This document shows, one piece after another, positions 26,303 to 33,949 of a stretch of 64,000 nucleotides of DNA. Each line of letters begins with the position of its first letter. Position 1 is the first letter of the stretch. The notes under the pieces were generated by a model that ran no database searches, was not told the origin of the DNA, and saw nothing but the letters and a program-made list of their open reading frames with translations. Origin of the DNA: Micromonospora_J zhanjiangensis. Lineage in GTDB: Bacteria; Actinomycetota; Actinomycetes; Mycobacteriales; Micromonosporaceae. The DNA lies in NCBI RefSeq assembly GCF_042650605.1, contig NZ_JBHSBN010000031.1:12611-76610 (forward strand), written 5' to 3'. The translations under genes were made by a program, and so were the position numbers.

Positions 26303-27151
26303 TCAGGGCCGGCGGTGCACCACGATGCCGGCCAGGCCCGGACCGGCGTGCGCGGCCACCACGGCACCGACCTCGGTGACGTACCGGTCACGCAGCCGGT
26401 CGCCGAGCCGGTCGGCCAACGCGGTGGCGAGTTCGGCGGCGCGGCCGGGGGCGGCGAGGTGGTGGACGGCGACGTCGACCTCGGCGTCGCCGGCCGTCTC
26501 CACCGCCAGGTCGACCAGCCGGGCCAGCCCCCGGCTCGCGGTCCGGACCCGGTCGCGCAACACGATCGCGCCCTCCTTGACGTGCAGGATGGGCTTGACC
26601 GACAGGGCCGTGCCGAGCAGGGCTGAGGCGGCGTTGATCCGGCCGCCGCGGCGGAGGAACTCCAGCGTGTCGACGTAGAAGAAGGTCCGGGTGCGGTCCG
26701 CCGCGTCCAGCGCCGCCTGGCGTACCGCGGTCAGGTCCGCGCCCCGGGCGGCGGCCGCGCCGGCCGCCAGCGCCGGGAAGCCCAGGCCCATGCCGGTGGA
26801 CCGGGAGTCGACCACGGTGATCCGACCGCCGAACCGGGCGGCGGCCAGCGACGCGGCGGCCGCGGTGCCGGACAGCCCGGCGGACAGGTGCACCGAGACG
26901 ACGCCGGCCGCGCCGCCGTCCAGCAGTTCCTGGTACGTCCGGGCGAACTGCTCCGGAGCCGGCCGGGAGGTGGTGACGGCGTGCCGCCGTTCGCCGAGTG
27001 CCCGGGCCACGTCGTCGGGTGAGACCTCGTCGCCCTCCAGGCCCTCCGTCCCGTTGACCACCACGGTCAACGGGACGACGGTCAGGTCGTGCTCGCCGGC
27101 CAACTCGGCCGGCAGGTACGCGGTGGAGTCGGTGACGACCGCGACGGGCAT
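26303..27151 (-). CDS. degV: DegV family fatty-acid-binding protein
   Basis: 282 residues, DegV/FakB fold. VAVVTDSTAYLPAELA at the start, then the conserved TTSRPAPEQFARTYQEL with the TS ligand motif, VVDSRSTGMGLG and FFYVDTLEFLRRGGRINAASAL. The family binds a fatty acid and presents it to a kinase; a kinase partner (FakA) is not in this window. AGGAG lies 7 bases before ATG 27151. It follows the histidine phosphatase, rsfS and nadD genes in one direction, a conserved actinobacterial cluster. Confidence 0.93.
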   Translation of the reverse strand: MPVAVVTDSTAYLPAELAGEHDLTVVPLTVVVNGTEGLEGDEVSPDDVARALGERRHAVTTSRPAPEQFARTYQELLDGGAAGVVSVHLSAGLSGTAAAASLAAARFGGRITVVDSRSTGMGLGFPALAAGAAAARGADLTAVRQAALDAADRTRTFFYVDTLEFLRRGGRINAASALLGTALSVKPILHVKEGAIVLRDRVRTASRGLARLVDLAVETAGDAEVDVAVHHLAAPGRAAELATALADRLGDRLRDRYVTEVGAVVAAHAGPGLAGIVVHRRP

Positions 27152-27182
27152 CCGAGGGCTCCTAGGTCGAGACCGGCGCCGG

Positions 27183-27812
27183 TCAGACGGCCGCCGGGAT
27201 GTCGGCGGCGCTGATCGGGCCGACGTTGTGGGCGCGCAACTGCCACCCCCGGGTCTCGTCGTGCCGCAACTCGGTCCAGTGGCAGTTCTGCAGGCCACCC
27301 AGGGTACGCAGCACCTCGTACGGCCAGCCGAGCAGGTGGCCGCAGCCCTGCCGCGCCGCGCCGCCGTGGGTGGCGACGACGACGGTGCCACCGGGCACCA
27401 CGTCGGCCGCGGCCCGCAGCGCCTCGGCGGTCCGCTTGCCGAGATCGTCCAAGGTCTCGATGCCGCAGCCCGGGTCCCGCAGCCCGGCCCGCCACGGGCC
27501 GTACTCGGCCGGGAACCGCTCGGCCACCTCGGTCATGGTCAGGCCCTGCCAGCTGCCGTAGTGCCGCTCCCGCAGCCGCGGGTCGGTACGAACCGGCAGG
27601 CCGGTCAGCGCGGACAGCGCGGCGGCGGTGTCGGCGGCCCGGCGCAGGTCGCTGGCGACGACGGCGTCCGGACGCAGCGCGGCCAGCAGCGGCGCCGCCG
27701 CGGCGGCCTGCTCGTGGCCCAGGTCGTTGAGGGGGACGTCGGTCTGACCCTGCACCCGGCCCTCGGCGTTCCAGTCGGTGTTGCCGTGCCGCCAGACGAT
27801 CAGTCGGGTCAT
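27183..27812 (-). CDS. Histidine phosphatase family protein
   Basis: 209 residues of the phosphoglycerate-mutase-like branch. The phosphohistidine motif RHGNTDWN is at residues 8-15 and the second catalytic histidine in VVVATHGG; RERHYGSWQGLT is the usual acid loop. It removes phosphate from an unidentified small substrate. Stop-to-start spacing to rsfS is 4 bases, so it is translationally coupled. In related clusters it is sometimes called phosphoglycerate mutase, but mutase activity is not implied. Confidence 0.93.
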   Translation of the reverse strand: MTRLIVWRHGNTDWNAEGRVQGQTDVPLNDLGHEQAAAAAPLLAALRPDAVVASDLRRAADTAAALSALTGLPVRTDPRLRERHYGSWQGLTMTEVAERFPAEYGPWRAGLRDPGCGIETLDDLGKRTAEALRAAADVVPGGTVVVATHGGAARQGCGHLLGWPYEVLRTLGGLQNCHWTELRHDETRGWQLRAHNVGPISAADIPAAV

Positions 27813-27816
27813 CGGT

Positions 27817-28215
27817 TCACTCGGCGGGACCGGCCTCGGCGTCGACCAGGTCACGGTCGACGAACGGGACGGTCGGGCAGTCCTTCCACAGCTTGTCGAG
27901 CGCGTAGAACTCGCGCTCCTCGGCGTGCTGCACGTGGATCACCACGTCGACGTAGTCGAGCAGCACCCAGCGGCCGCCCCGCTCGCCCTCGCGGCGGACC
28001 GGCTTGGCCTTCTCGGGGAGGTTGAGCAACGCTTCCTCGACGGCGTCGACGATCGACGCCACCTGGCGCTCGTTGGGCGCGGAGGCGACCAGGAACGCGT
28101 CGGTGATGGCGAGCCGGTCCCCCACGTCGATGATGACGATGTCCTGCGCCTTCTTGTCGGCGGCGGCCTGCGCGGCGGCCATTGCCAGCTCGTGAGCGCG
28201 ATCGGAAATTGGCAC
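27817..28215 (-). CDS. rsfS: Ribosome silencing factor RsfS
   Basis: 132 residues. IVIIDVGDRLAITDAFLVASAPNERQV and GRWVLLDYVDVVIHVQ are the RsfS (Iojap) hallmarks. It binds L14 of the 50S subunit and blocks joining with the 30S subunit in poor conditions. GTG 28215 has AAGGAG 4 bases upstream, a clear start choice. It is placed after nadD in the minus direction, the standard order. Confidence 0.96.
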   Translation of the reverse strand: MPISDRAHELAMAAAQAAADKKAQDIVIIDVGDRLAITDAFLVASAPNERQVASIVDAVEEALLNLPEKAKPVRREGERGGRWVLLDYVDVVIHVQHAEEREFYALDKLWKDCPTVPFVDRDLVDAEAGPAE

Positions 28216-28314
28216 CGTACTCCTTCGGTCTACCAGGGGACCGTTCCAGCGTCTCACACGACGGAGACTCATGACTTGCCGGTTCCGCTAGAATTGGTTA
28301 CAAGATGGGACAAT

Positions 28315-28911
28315 TCACCGCCGGTAGAGTCGCCGTTTCGCGATGTACTGCACCACACCCTCGGGCACGAGGTACCAGACCGGCTTGCCGGCGGCCACCC
28401 GGGCCCGGCAGTCGGTGGACGAGATCGCCATCGCCGGCACCTGCACCAGGCTCACCGCGTCGGCCGGCAGGTGCGCCGCGGACAGTTCGAAGCCGGGCCG
28501 GGTCACCCCGATGAAGTGCGCCAGCTCGAACATCCGGTCGGTGTCCTTCCAGGAGAGGATCTTCTCCAGCGCGTCCGCCCCGGTGATGAAGAACAATTGC
28601 GCCTTGGGGCCGTACTCGGCGCGCACGTCGCGCAGCGTGTCGACGGTGTAGGTCGGCCCGGGCCGGTCGATGTCCGCCCGGCTGACGTGGAAGCCGGGGT
28701 TCGACGCGGTCGCGATCACCGTCATCAGGTAGCGGTCCTCGGCCGGGGTGACCGGCTCGTCGGTCTTCTGCCAGGGCTGGCCGGTGGGCACGAACACCAC
28801 CTCGTCCAGGCCGAACCGGTCGGCCACCTCACTCGCCGCGACCAGGTGCCCGTTGTGGATCGGATCAAAGGTGCCGCCCATGATCCCGACCCGCCGGTTG
28901 TCGTCCCCCAT
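28315..28911 (-). CDS. nadD: Nicotinate-nucleotide adenylyltransferase
   Basis: 198 residues. The nucleotidyltransferase signature GGTFDPIHNGH is at residues 12-22, and the second motif ISSTDCRARVAAGKP near the C-terminus. It adenylates nicotinate mononucleotide to deamido-NAD in NAD synthesis. ATG 28911 is used; AAGGA directly precedes it with little spacing, so a start at an internal codon such as the ATG of GIMGGTFD is possible. About 100 bases separate it from rsfS. Confidence 0.96.
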   Translation of the reverse strand: MGDDNRRVGIMGGTFDPIHNGHLVAASEVADRFGLDEVVFVPTGQPWQKTDEPVTPAEDRYLMTVIATASNPGFHVSRADIDRPGPTYTVDTLRDVRAEYGPKAQLFFITGADALEKILSWKDTDRMFELAHFIGVTRPGFELSAAHLPADAVSLVQVPAMAISSTDCRARVAAGKPVWYLVPEGVVQYIAKRRLYRR

Positions 28912-29059
28912 TCCTTGATCGTAAGCCGACCCGGCCCACCCCCGCCTTACTCCCCGCCACTCCCCCGACCAGGCCGAGGTGCCTCACGATCGCTGACACT
29001 TCTTCGGCCGTCCCACCGGCCTGTCGTACCGAGAAAATGCCAGCGTCCCGGGCGACGGG

Positions 29060-31651
29060 TCAGGACGGCCAGGCGGAGCGGGCCTGCAGGGCCCGGCGCA
29101 GGTCGTCGTCGGCGTCGGTGACGACGCGGCGCAGGCCGGGCGGCAGGTCGTCCCGGGTCAGCAGCGCCGCGGCCCACTCCCGGGTCCGGTCCGCCACGGC
29201 GTAGCGGGGAAACGCGCGCTCGGCCACCCGGTCGGCCAACCAGGGGGTACGCCGCCGCGCGGCGGCCGGCATCTCGGCGAAGTACCGCTGGACGTAGGAC
29301 GCCGTGAGGTCCCGCTGCTCGGGCTGCCAGAACCCGTCCGCGTACGCCGTGACCAGCCGGTTGGACAGCGCGTCGTCGGCGACGATCACCTGCCAGGCCC
29401 GCTCCTTCGCGGCCGGGTCGGGCAACGCCGCGCGGCACCGGGCGGCCCGCTCCTCGCCCGTGGCGCTGCGGTCCGCCGCCAACTCGGCGGCGATCTCGGC
29501 CTCCCCCGCCGCCCCGAGTACGACCAGCCGACCGAGCAGCGTCCAGCGCAGGTCCGCGTCGACGGCGAGCCCTTGCGGCGCCGCCCCGCCGGTCAGCCAC
29601 CCGGTCAGCAGCGGCCGGTCGACGCTGGCCCCGATCAGTCCGCGCGCGGCGGCCAGTTGCCGCGAACCGGCGGGCTCGGCCGCGGCCAGCACCCGGTCAC
29701 AGGCGCGCACCACCTGCCCCAGCGCGGCCAGCCGGGCCGGGCCGTCCAGGTACCGGTCGATCAGCGAGCGGGCCAGGCTCAGCACGTCCTCCACCACGAC
29801 CACCTCGGTCTCCGCGCCGAGCGCGGCGGGCAACAGCCCGACCAGGTCGGCGACCGGGCGCTCGCCGTCGGTGACCGCGTCCAGCACGGCACCCCAGAGC
29901 ACCGCCCGGGCCAGCGGGTCGGCCAACCCGGGCAGCACCGCCGGCACCGCGGCGACCGACGCCGGGTCGAGGCGTACCTTCGCGTAGCTCAGGTCGCCGT
30001 CGTTGAGCAGCAGCAGCCGGGCGACCGGCTCGCCGGCCAGCTCGGCGAGCACCGTCCGACCCCGGTCGACGGCCGGCTCGAGGTCCACCTCGTACCGGTG
30101 CCGCCGGACGACCGCGCCGGCCTGGTCGGCGGTTACCGGTTGGGTGGACCCGGCCGGGTCCGGGTCCGGCAGGTCGGCGCCGCCGTCGTACCGGCCGACG
30201 CCGATCCGGTGCGGGCGCAGCACCGGATGGTCCGGCGGCGCGGTCTGCCGCACCGCGACCTCGGCGTAGCGCCCGTCGGCGGTGGTGGTCACCTCGGCCC
30301 GCAGCGTGTTGACCTGGGACCGGCGCAGCCACACCTCGGCCCAGCCGGCCAGGTCCCGGCCGCCGCCGGCGAGCGCGTCGAGCAGGTCGGCCAGCGTGGC
30401 GTTGCCGAACCGGTGCGCCGCGAAGTACGCCCGCAGGCCGGCCAGGAACGCGTCGTCGCCGAGCCAGGCGACCAGTTGACGCAGCACGGCGGCGCCCTTG
30501 GCGTACGAGATGCCGTCGAAGTTGAGCAGCGCCTGGGCCGCGTCGGCGACCTCGGTCGGTGCCACCGGATGGGTCGACGGGCGCTGGTCGGCGGCGTACC
30601 CCCAGGCCTTGCGGCGCATCGCGAAGGTGGTCCAGGCCCGGTCGTACCGGGTCGCCTCGGCGGCCACCCGGAAGCCGAGGTACTCGGCGAACGACTCGTT
30701 CAACCACAGGTCGTCCCACCAGCGCATGGTGACCAGGTTGCCGAACCACATGTGCGCCATCTCGTGCGCGATGGTGGTGGCTCGCTGCTCCCGCTGGCTC
30801 TCGGTGACCACCGACCGGAAGACGTAGTCGTCGCGGATGGCGACCAGGCCGGGGTTCTCCATCGCGCCGAGGTTGAACTCCGGCACGAACGCCTGGTCGT
30901 ACTTGCCGAACGGGTAGCGCTCGCCGAACAGCTCGTGGAACCGGTCCAGGCAGCGCCGGGTCACGTCGAAGATCTCCTCCGCGTCGGCGTCCAGATACCC
31001 GGCCAGCGACCGCCGGCACCAGATCGCCAGCGGGATGCCGTCGTGCTCGTCCCGCCGCACGTGGTACGGCCCGGCGATCAACGCCACGAGGTACGTCGCC
31101 AACGGCGCCGTGGGTGCGAACTCCCACCGCCCCGGCCCGCCGGCCGACCCCGGTCCGTTGACGAGGTGCCCGTTGGCGGCCACCGTCCAGTCCGCCGGGG
31201 CGGTCACCGAGAGGCTGACCGGCGCCTTCAGGTCCGGCTGGTCGAAGGCGGCGAAGACGCGTTGCACATCGTCCAGGAAGGACATCGCGTACAGGTACGT
31301 CTCCCCATCCGCCGGGTCGACGAACCGGTGCATCCCCTCCCCCGTGTTGGAGTACGCCATCTCCGCCTCGACGGTCAGCGTGTTCGCCGCGCGCAACCCG
31401 GCCAGCGGCAGCCGGTTGTCGGCGAGCGCGGCCGGGTCCAGGTCGGCGTCGTTGAGTCGTACCCGGGTCAGGCGCGCCGGCTTGACCTCGGCGAACGTCG
31501 ACGTTCCGGCGGCGGCCCGGAACCGGACCGTCACCGCGGACCGGAACCGGTCGGCGCTGGCCGCCCCGGTCAGATCCAGATCCACGTGGTACGACTCGAC
31601 GGTGATCAGCGCGGCGCGCACGGTCGCCTCGGCGCGGGTCAGGCTGGGCAT
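29060..31651 (-). CDS. pepN: Aminopeptidase N (M1 zinc metallopeptidase)
   Basis: 863 residues. GAMEN exopeptidase motif near residue 263, zinc motif HEMAHMWFGN near 295 and the distal Glu in LNESFAEY, so the active site is intact. The C-terminal half is the ERAP1-like helical domain. It removes N-terminal amino acids from peptides in the cytoplasm. ATG 31651 (MPSLTRAEATVRAAL) matches the family start; TTG 31666 in frame is less likely. AGGA lies 9 bases upstream. It is not part of the nadD cluster. Confidence 0.95.
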   Translation of the reverse strand: MPSLTRAEATVRAALITVESYHVDLDLTGAASADRFRSAVTVRFRAAAGTSTFAEVKPARLTRVRLNDADLDPAALADNRLPLAGLRAANTLTVEAEMAYSNTGEGMHRFVDPADGETYLYAMSFLDDVQRVFAAFDQPDLKAPVSLSVTAPADWTVAANGHLVNGPGSAGGPGRWEFAPTAPLATYLVALIAGPYHVRRDEHDGIPLAIWCRRSLAGYLDADAEEIFDVTRRCLDRFHELFGERYPFGKYDQAFVPEFNLGAMENPGLVAIRDDYVFRSVVTESQREQRATTIAHEMAHMWFGNLVTMRWWDDLWLNESFAEYLGFRVAAEATRYDRAWTTFAMRRKAWGYAADQRPSTHPVAPTEVADAAQALLNFDGISYAKGAAVLRQLVAWLGDDAFLAGLRAYFAAHRFGNATLADLLDALAGGGRDLAGWAEVWLRRSQVNTLRAEVTTTADGRYAEVAVRQTAPPDHPVLRPHRIGVGRYDGGADLPDPDPAGSTQPVTADQAGAVVRRHRYEVDLEPAVDRGRTVLAELAGEPVARLLLLNDGDLSYAKVRLDPASVAAVPAVLPGLADPLARAVLWGAVLDAVTDGERPVADLVGLLPAALGAETEVVVVEDVLSLARSLIDRYLDGPARLAALGQVVRACDRVLAAAEPAGSRQLAAARGLIGASVDRPLLTGWLTGGAAPQGLAVDADLRWTLLGRLVVLGAAGEAEIAAELAADRSATGEERAARCRAALPDPAAKERAWQVIVADDALSNRLVTAYADGFWQPEQRDLTASYVQRYFAEMPAAARRRTPWLADRVAERAFPRYAVADRTREWAAALLTRDDLPPGLRRVVTDADDDLRRALQARSAWPS

Positions 31652-31728
31652 CCGCTTATCCTGCACGATGGAGCCGGCCGAACCCGTCGGGCCGGCGCGA
31701 CACGAGTCAGCACACGAAGGTGGTCAGC

Positions 31729-31950
31729 ATGGCGCAGCACCCCAAGGGCGACTTCGACCTGTCCCGGGCCGTCTGGCAGCGGGCCGAGGGGGACGACTCG
31801 GAGGCCGCGGTCGAGATCGCCTTCGTGGACGACCTGATCGGCATGCGCAACTCGGCCGAGCCGGACGGCCCGATCCTGGTCTTCACCCAGGCCGAGTGGG
31901 ACGCGTTCGTGGCCGGCGCCCGGGACGGCGAGTTCGACATCGAGGTGTGA
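31729..31950 (+). CDS. DUF397 domain protein
   Basis: 73 residues. The DUF397 core is visible: DLSRAVWQRAEG, then VEIAFVDDLIGMRNSAEPDGP and FTQAEWDAFVAGARDGEFD. These small actinobacterial proteins often accompany XRE-type regulators, but none is adjacent here. Function unknown; some act in morphological control. ATG 31729 has AAGG about 8 bases upstream. It is divergent from pepN. Confidence 0.88.
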   Translation: MAQHPKGDFDLSRAVWQRAEGDDSEAAVEIAFVDDLIGMRNSAEPDGPILVFTQAEWDAFVAGARDGEFDIEV

Positions 31951-32010
31951 CGGTCACCGGTCCGGCGGGCTCCCGGGTGCGGAGGCCCGGTGAACGCTGG
32001 TGCTCACGGG

Positions 32011-32040
32011 CGGACAGCCGGTGACCCGACGCGTTAGGCT
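32011..32040 (+). promoter_or_regulatory. Candidate promoter of the trpS attenuator unit
   Basis: CGGACA (32011-32016) and TAGGCT (32035-32040) are spaced by 18 bases, a fair housekeeping-sigma match. Start of transcription would fall near 32047, a few bases before the leader ATG at 32053. Confidence 0.5.
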
Positions 32041-32052
32041 GTACCCGTACGG

Positions 32053-32082
32053 ATGATCGCGACCTGCTGGCGGGCGCCCTGA
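32053..32082 (+). CDS. Leader peptide with a Trp codon (attenuator)
   Basis: A ten-codon open frame reading MIATCWRAP and stop, with TGG at codon 6. It lies only a few bases after the proposed transcription start and just before an antiterminator/terminator pair. Stalling at the Trp codon under low charged tRNA-Trp would favour the antiterminator. A reading frame this short is not proof by itself; its position in the attenuator supports it. Confidence 0.65.
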   Translation: MIATCWRAP

Positions 32083-32083
32083 C

Positions 32084-32148
32084 GGGCGGCCCCGCATCCG
32101 CGCACCCCGATACCGAACAACGGCCGCCCCTCACCGGGCGGCCGTTGT
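32084..32148 (+). promoter_or_regulatory. Transcription attenuator of trpS (antiterminator and terminator)
   Basis: The terminator stem is perfect over 13 bp (32117-32129 with 32136-32148, loop CTCACC). The segment GGGCGGCC at 32084-32091, immediately after the leader stop, is fully complementary to GGCCGCCC at 32122-32129 in the terminator's left arm, so the two structures exclude each other. Bases 32072-32080 can pair imperfectly with 32087-32095 as the pause or anti-antiterminator arm. This is classical ribosome-mediated attenuation architecture; function is inferred. Confidence 0.75.
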
Positions 32149-32202
32149 CATCTCCTGCTCCCGGTGCCGGGCGGTCGGCGTACCCGCGAAGGAGCGAGCA
32201 CG

Positions 32203-33291
32203 ATGACCGCGACCAGCCCCACCCGCCCGACCGGCACGGACGCCGCGACCACCACCGGACCGGACGCCGCGACCGCCGCCGGAGCCGGCGGCCACCCGGT
32301 GCCGGCCGGGGTTCCCGGACGCCGGTTGACCGGCTTCCAGACCACCGGTGACCTGCACCTGGGCAACCTGCTCGGCGCGATCCGGCCGATCCTGGCCGAC
32401 CAGCACCGGGCGGAGACCCGGGTGTTCCTCGCCGATCTGCACGCGCTCACCGTCGAACACGATCCGGCCCGGCTCCGGGCACGCACCGTGCAACAGGCGA
32501 CCATTCTGCTCGCCGCCGGCCTCGATCCGGTCCGGACGGCGCTGTTCGTCCAGTCCCAGGTGCCGGAGCACACCGAACTGCACTACCTGCTGGAGTGCGC
32601 GACCGGCTACGGCGAGGCGCACCGGATGATCCAGTTCAAGGAGAAGAGCGCGGCCCAGCAACAGGTCCGCCTGAGCCTGCTCACCTATCCGGTGCTGATG
32701 ACGGCGGACATCCTGCTGCACGACACCGACGAGGTTCCGGTGGGCGAGGACCAGAGCCAGCACCTGGAACTCACCCGTGCCGTGGCGACCCGGTTCAACG
32801 CCCACTACGGGCCGACCTTCGTGGTGCCCCGGGCGGTGCACCCCACGGTCGCCACCCGGGTGATGAGCCTGGCCGATCCGACCGCCAAGATGAGCAAGAG
32901 CGGGCCGACGCCGGCCGGCACGATCTTCCTGCTCGACCCGCCCGACGTGGTACGCCGCAAGATCTCCCGGGCGGTCACCGACTCGGGCAGCGACGTGGTG
33001 TACGACCCGCAGCACCGGCCCGGGGTGGCCAACCTGCTGGAGATCCTGGCCGCCTGCACGGGCGGGCAGCCGACCGCCCTGGCCGGCGACTTCCCGTCGT
33101 ACGGGCGACTCAAGGCGGCGGTGGCCGACGCGGTGGTCGAGACGCTGCACCCGATCCAGCTCCGGTACGCCGAGCTGACCGCCGACCCGGACGGGGTGCG
33201 GCAGGTGCTGGCCGACGGGGCGGCCCGGGTCCGCCCGCCGGCCGCCGCCACCGTCCACCGGGCCCGCACGGCGATCGGGCTACTGACCTGA
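32203..33291 (+). CDS. trpS: Tryptophanyl-tRNA synthetase, probably the auxiliary type
   Basis: 362 residues, class I synthetase. HIGH-type motif TGDLHLGN near residue 47, KMSKS at about 229, and EDQSQHLELTRAVA before it. A ~40-residue Thr/Ala-rich N-terminal extension is unusual and probably disordered. ATG 32203 with AAGGAG 8 bases upstream. Segments such as LLECATGYGEAHRMIQFKEK resemble the auxiliary indolmycin-resistant TrpRS known in Streptomyces, whose gene is also attenuator-controlled; this is inference from memory of the family. A housekeeping trpS may exist elsewhere. Confidence 0.93.
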   Translation: MTATSPTRPTGTDAATTTGPDAATAAGAGGHPVPAGVPGRRLTGFQTTGDLHLGNLLGAIRPILADQHRAETRVFLADLHALTVEHDPARLRARTVQQATILLAAGLDPVRTALFVQSQVPEHTELHYLLECATGYGEAHRMIQFKEKSAAQQQVRLSLLTYPVLMTADILLHDTDEVPVGEDQSQHLELTRAVATRFNAHYGPTFVVPRAVHPTVATRVMSLADPTAKMSKSGPTPAGTIFLLDPPDVVRRKISRAVTDSGSDVVYDPQHRPGVANLLEILAACTGGQPTALAGDFPSYGRLKAAVADAVVETLHPIQLRYAELTADPDGVRQVLADGAARVRPPAAATVHRARTAIGLLT

Positions 33292-33331
33292 TTTCACGTT
33301 CGGGGTTGCGGACGCCGGTGCCGTCAGCCAT

Positions 33332-33349
33332 ATACTCCACCCGGAGTAT
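33332..33349. promoter_or_regulatory. Operator-like dyad at the PadR promoter
   Basis: ATACTCC-ACCC-GGAGTAT is a perfect 7-4-7 inverted repeat. TATACT (33331-33336) within it makes a good -10 hexamer and its right arm holds the GGAG ribosome-binding site 9 bases before the ATG at 33356. Bound PadR would block both. This predicts autoregulation and control of the MFS pump. Confidence 0.6.
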
Positions 33350-33355
33350 TTAAAG

Positions 33356-33937
33356 ATGACTAATCCACACCGACCATTGACCACGCTCGCACTGGCGGTC
33401 CTCGAGCTGCTGCACGAGCGGCCGATGCACCCCTACGAGCTGCACCAGACCATCCGCGACCGGCACACCGACCGGGTCATCAAGCTGCGGGCCGGCTCGC
33501 TCTACCACACGGTGGAGCGGCTGCACCGGACCGAGCTGATCCGGCCGGTGGAGACCGGCCGGGCCGGCCGCCGGCCGGAGCGCACCGTCTACGCCGTCAC
33601 CGAGGCCGGCCGGGCGGTCTTCAACCAGCACCTGCGCGACCTGGTCCAGCGCCCCGTCGAGGAGTACCCGGTCTTCGGGGCGGCGATGCAGATGCTGCAC
33701 AAGCTCGCCCCGGACGAGGCCGTGGAGCTGCTGGAGCATCGCGCCGTCACGCTCGAGGCGGATCTGGCCCTCAGGGATCAACTGCTGACCAGCCTGACCA
33801 AACGCGGCGTCCAGCCGGCCCACCTGATCGAGGTGGAGTACGCCCAGGCGATGGTCCGGGCCGAGCTGACCTGGATCCGGCAGCTCGTCGAGGACATCCG
33901 GTCCGGGGCACTGCCCTGGCCCGACCGCATGGAGTGA
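33356..33937 (+). CDS. PadR family transcriptional regulator
   Basis: 193 residues. The N-terminal PadR winged helix (LALAVLELLHERPMHPYELHQTIR, then SLYHTVERLHRTELI and GRRPERTVYAVTEAGR) is complete, and a C-terminal helical dimerisation domain follows. Such regulators sense small molecules and repress an adjacent efflux gene. It ends 12 bases before the MFS gene start, so the two form a regulator-pump operon. The ATG has GGAG 9 bases upstream. Confidence 0.94.
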   Translation: MTNPHRPLTTLALAVLELLHERPMHPYELHQTIRDRHTDRVIKLRAGSLYHTVERLHRTELIRPVETGRAGRRPERTVYAVTEAGRAVFNQHLRDLVQRPVEEYPVFGAAMQMLHKLAPDEAVELLEHRAVTLEADLALRDQLLTSLTKRGVQPAHLIEVEYAQAMVRAELTWIRQLVEDIRSGALPWPDRME

Positions 33938-33949
33938 GGAGATCGACCG

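Noticed and set aside
29573..31837. Long plus-strand frame antisense to pepN
   Set aside because: Shadow of pepN; composition is typical of antisense frames in GC-rich DNA.
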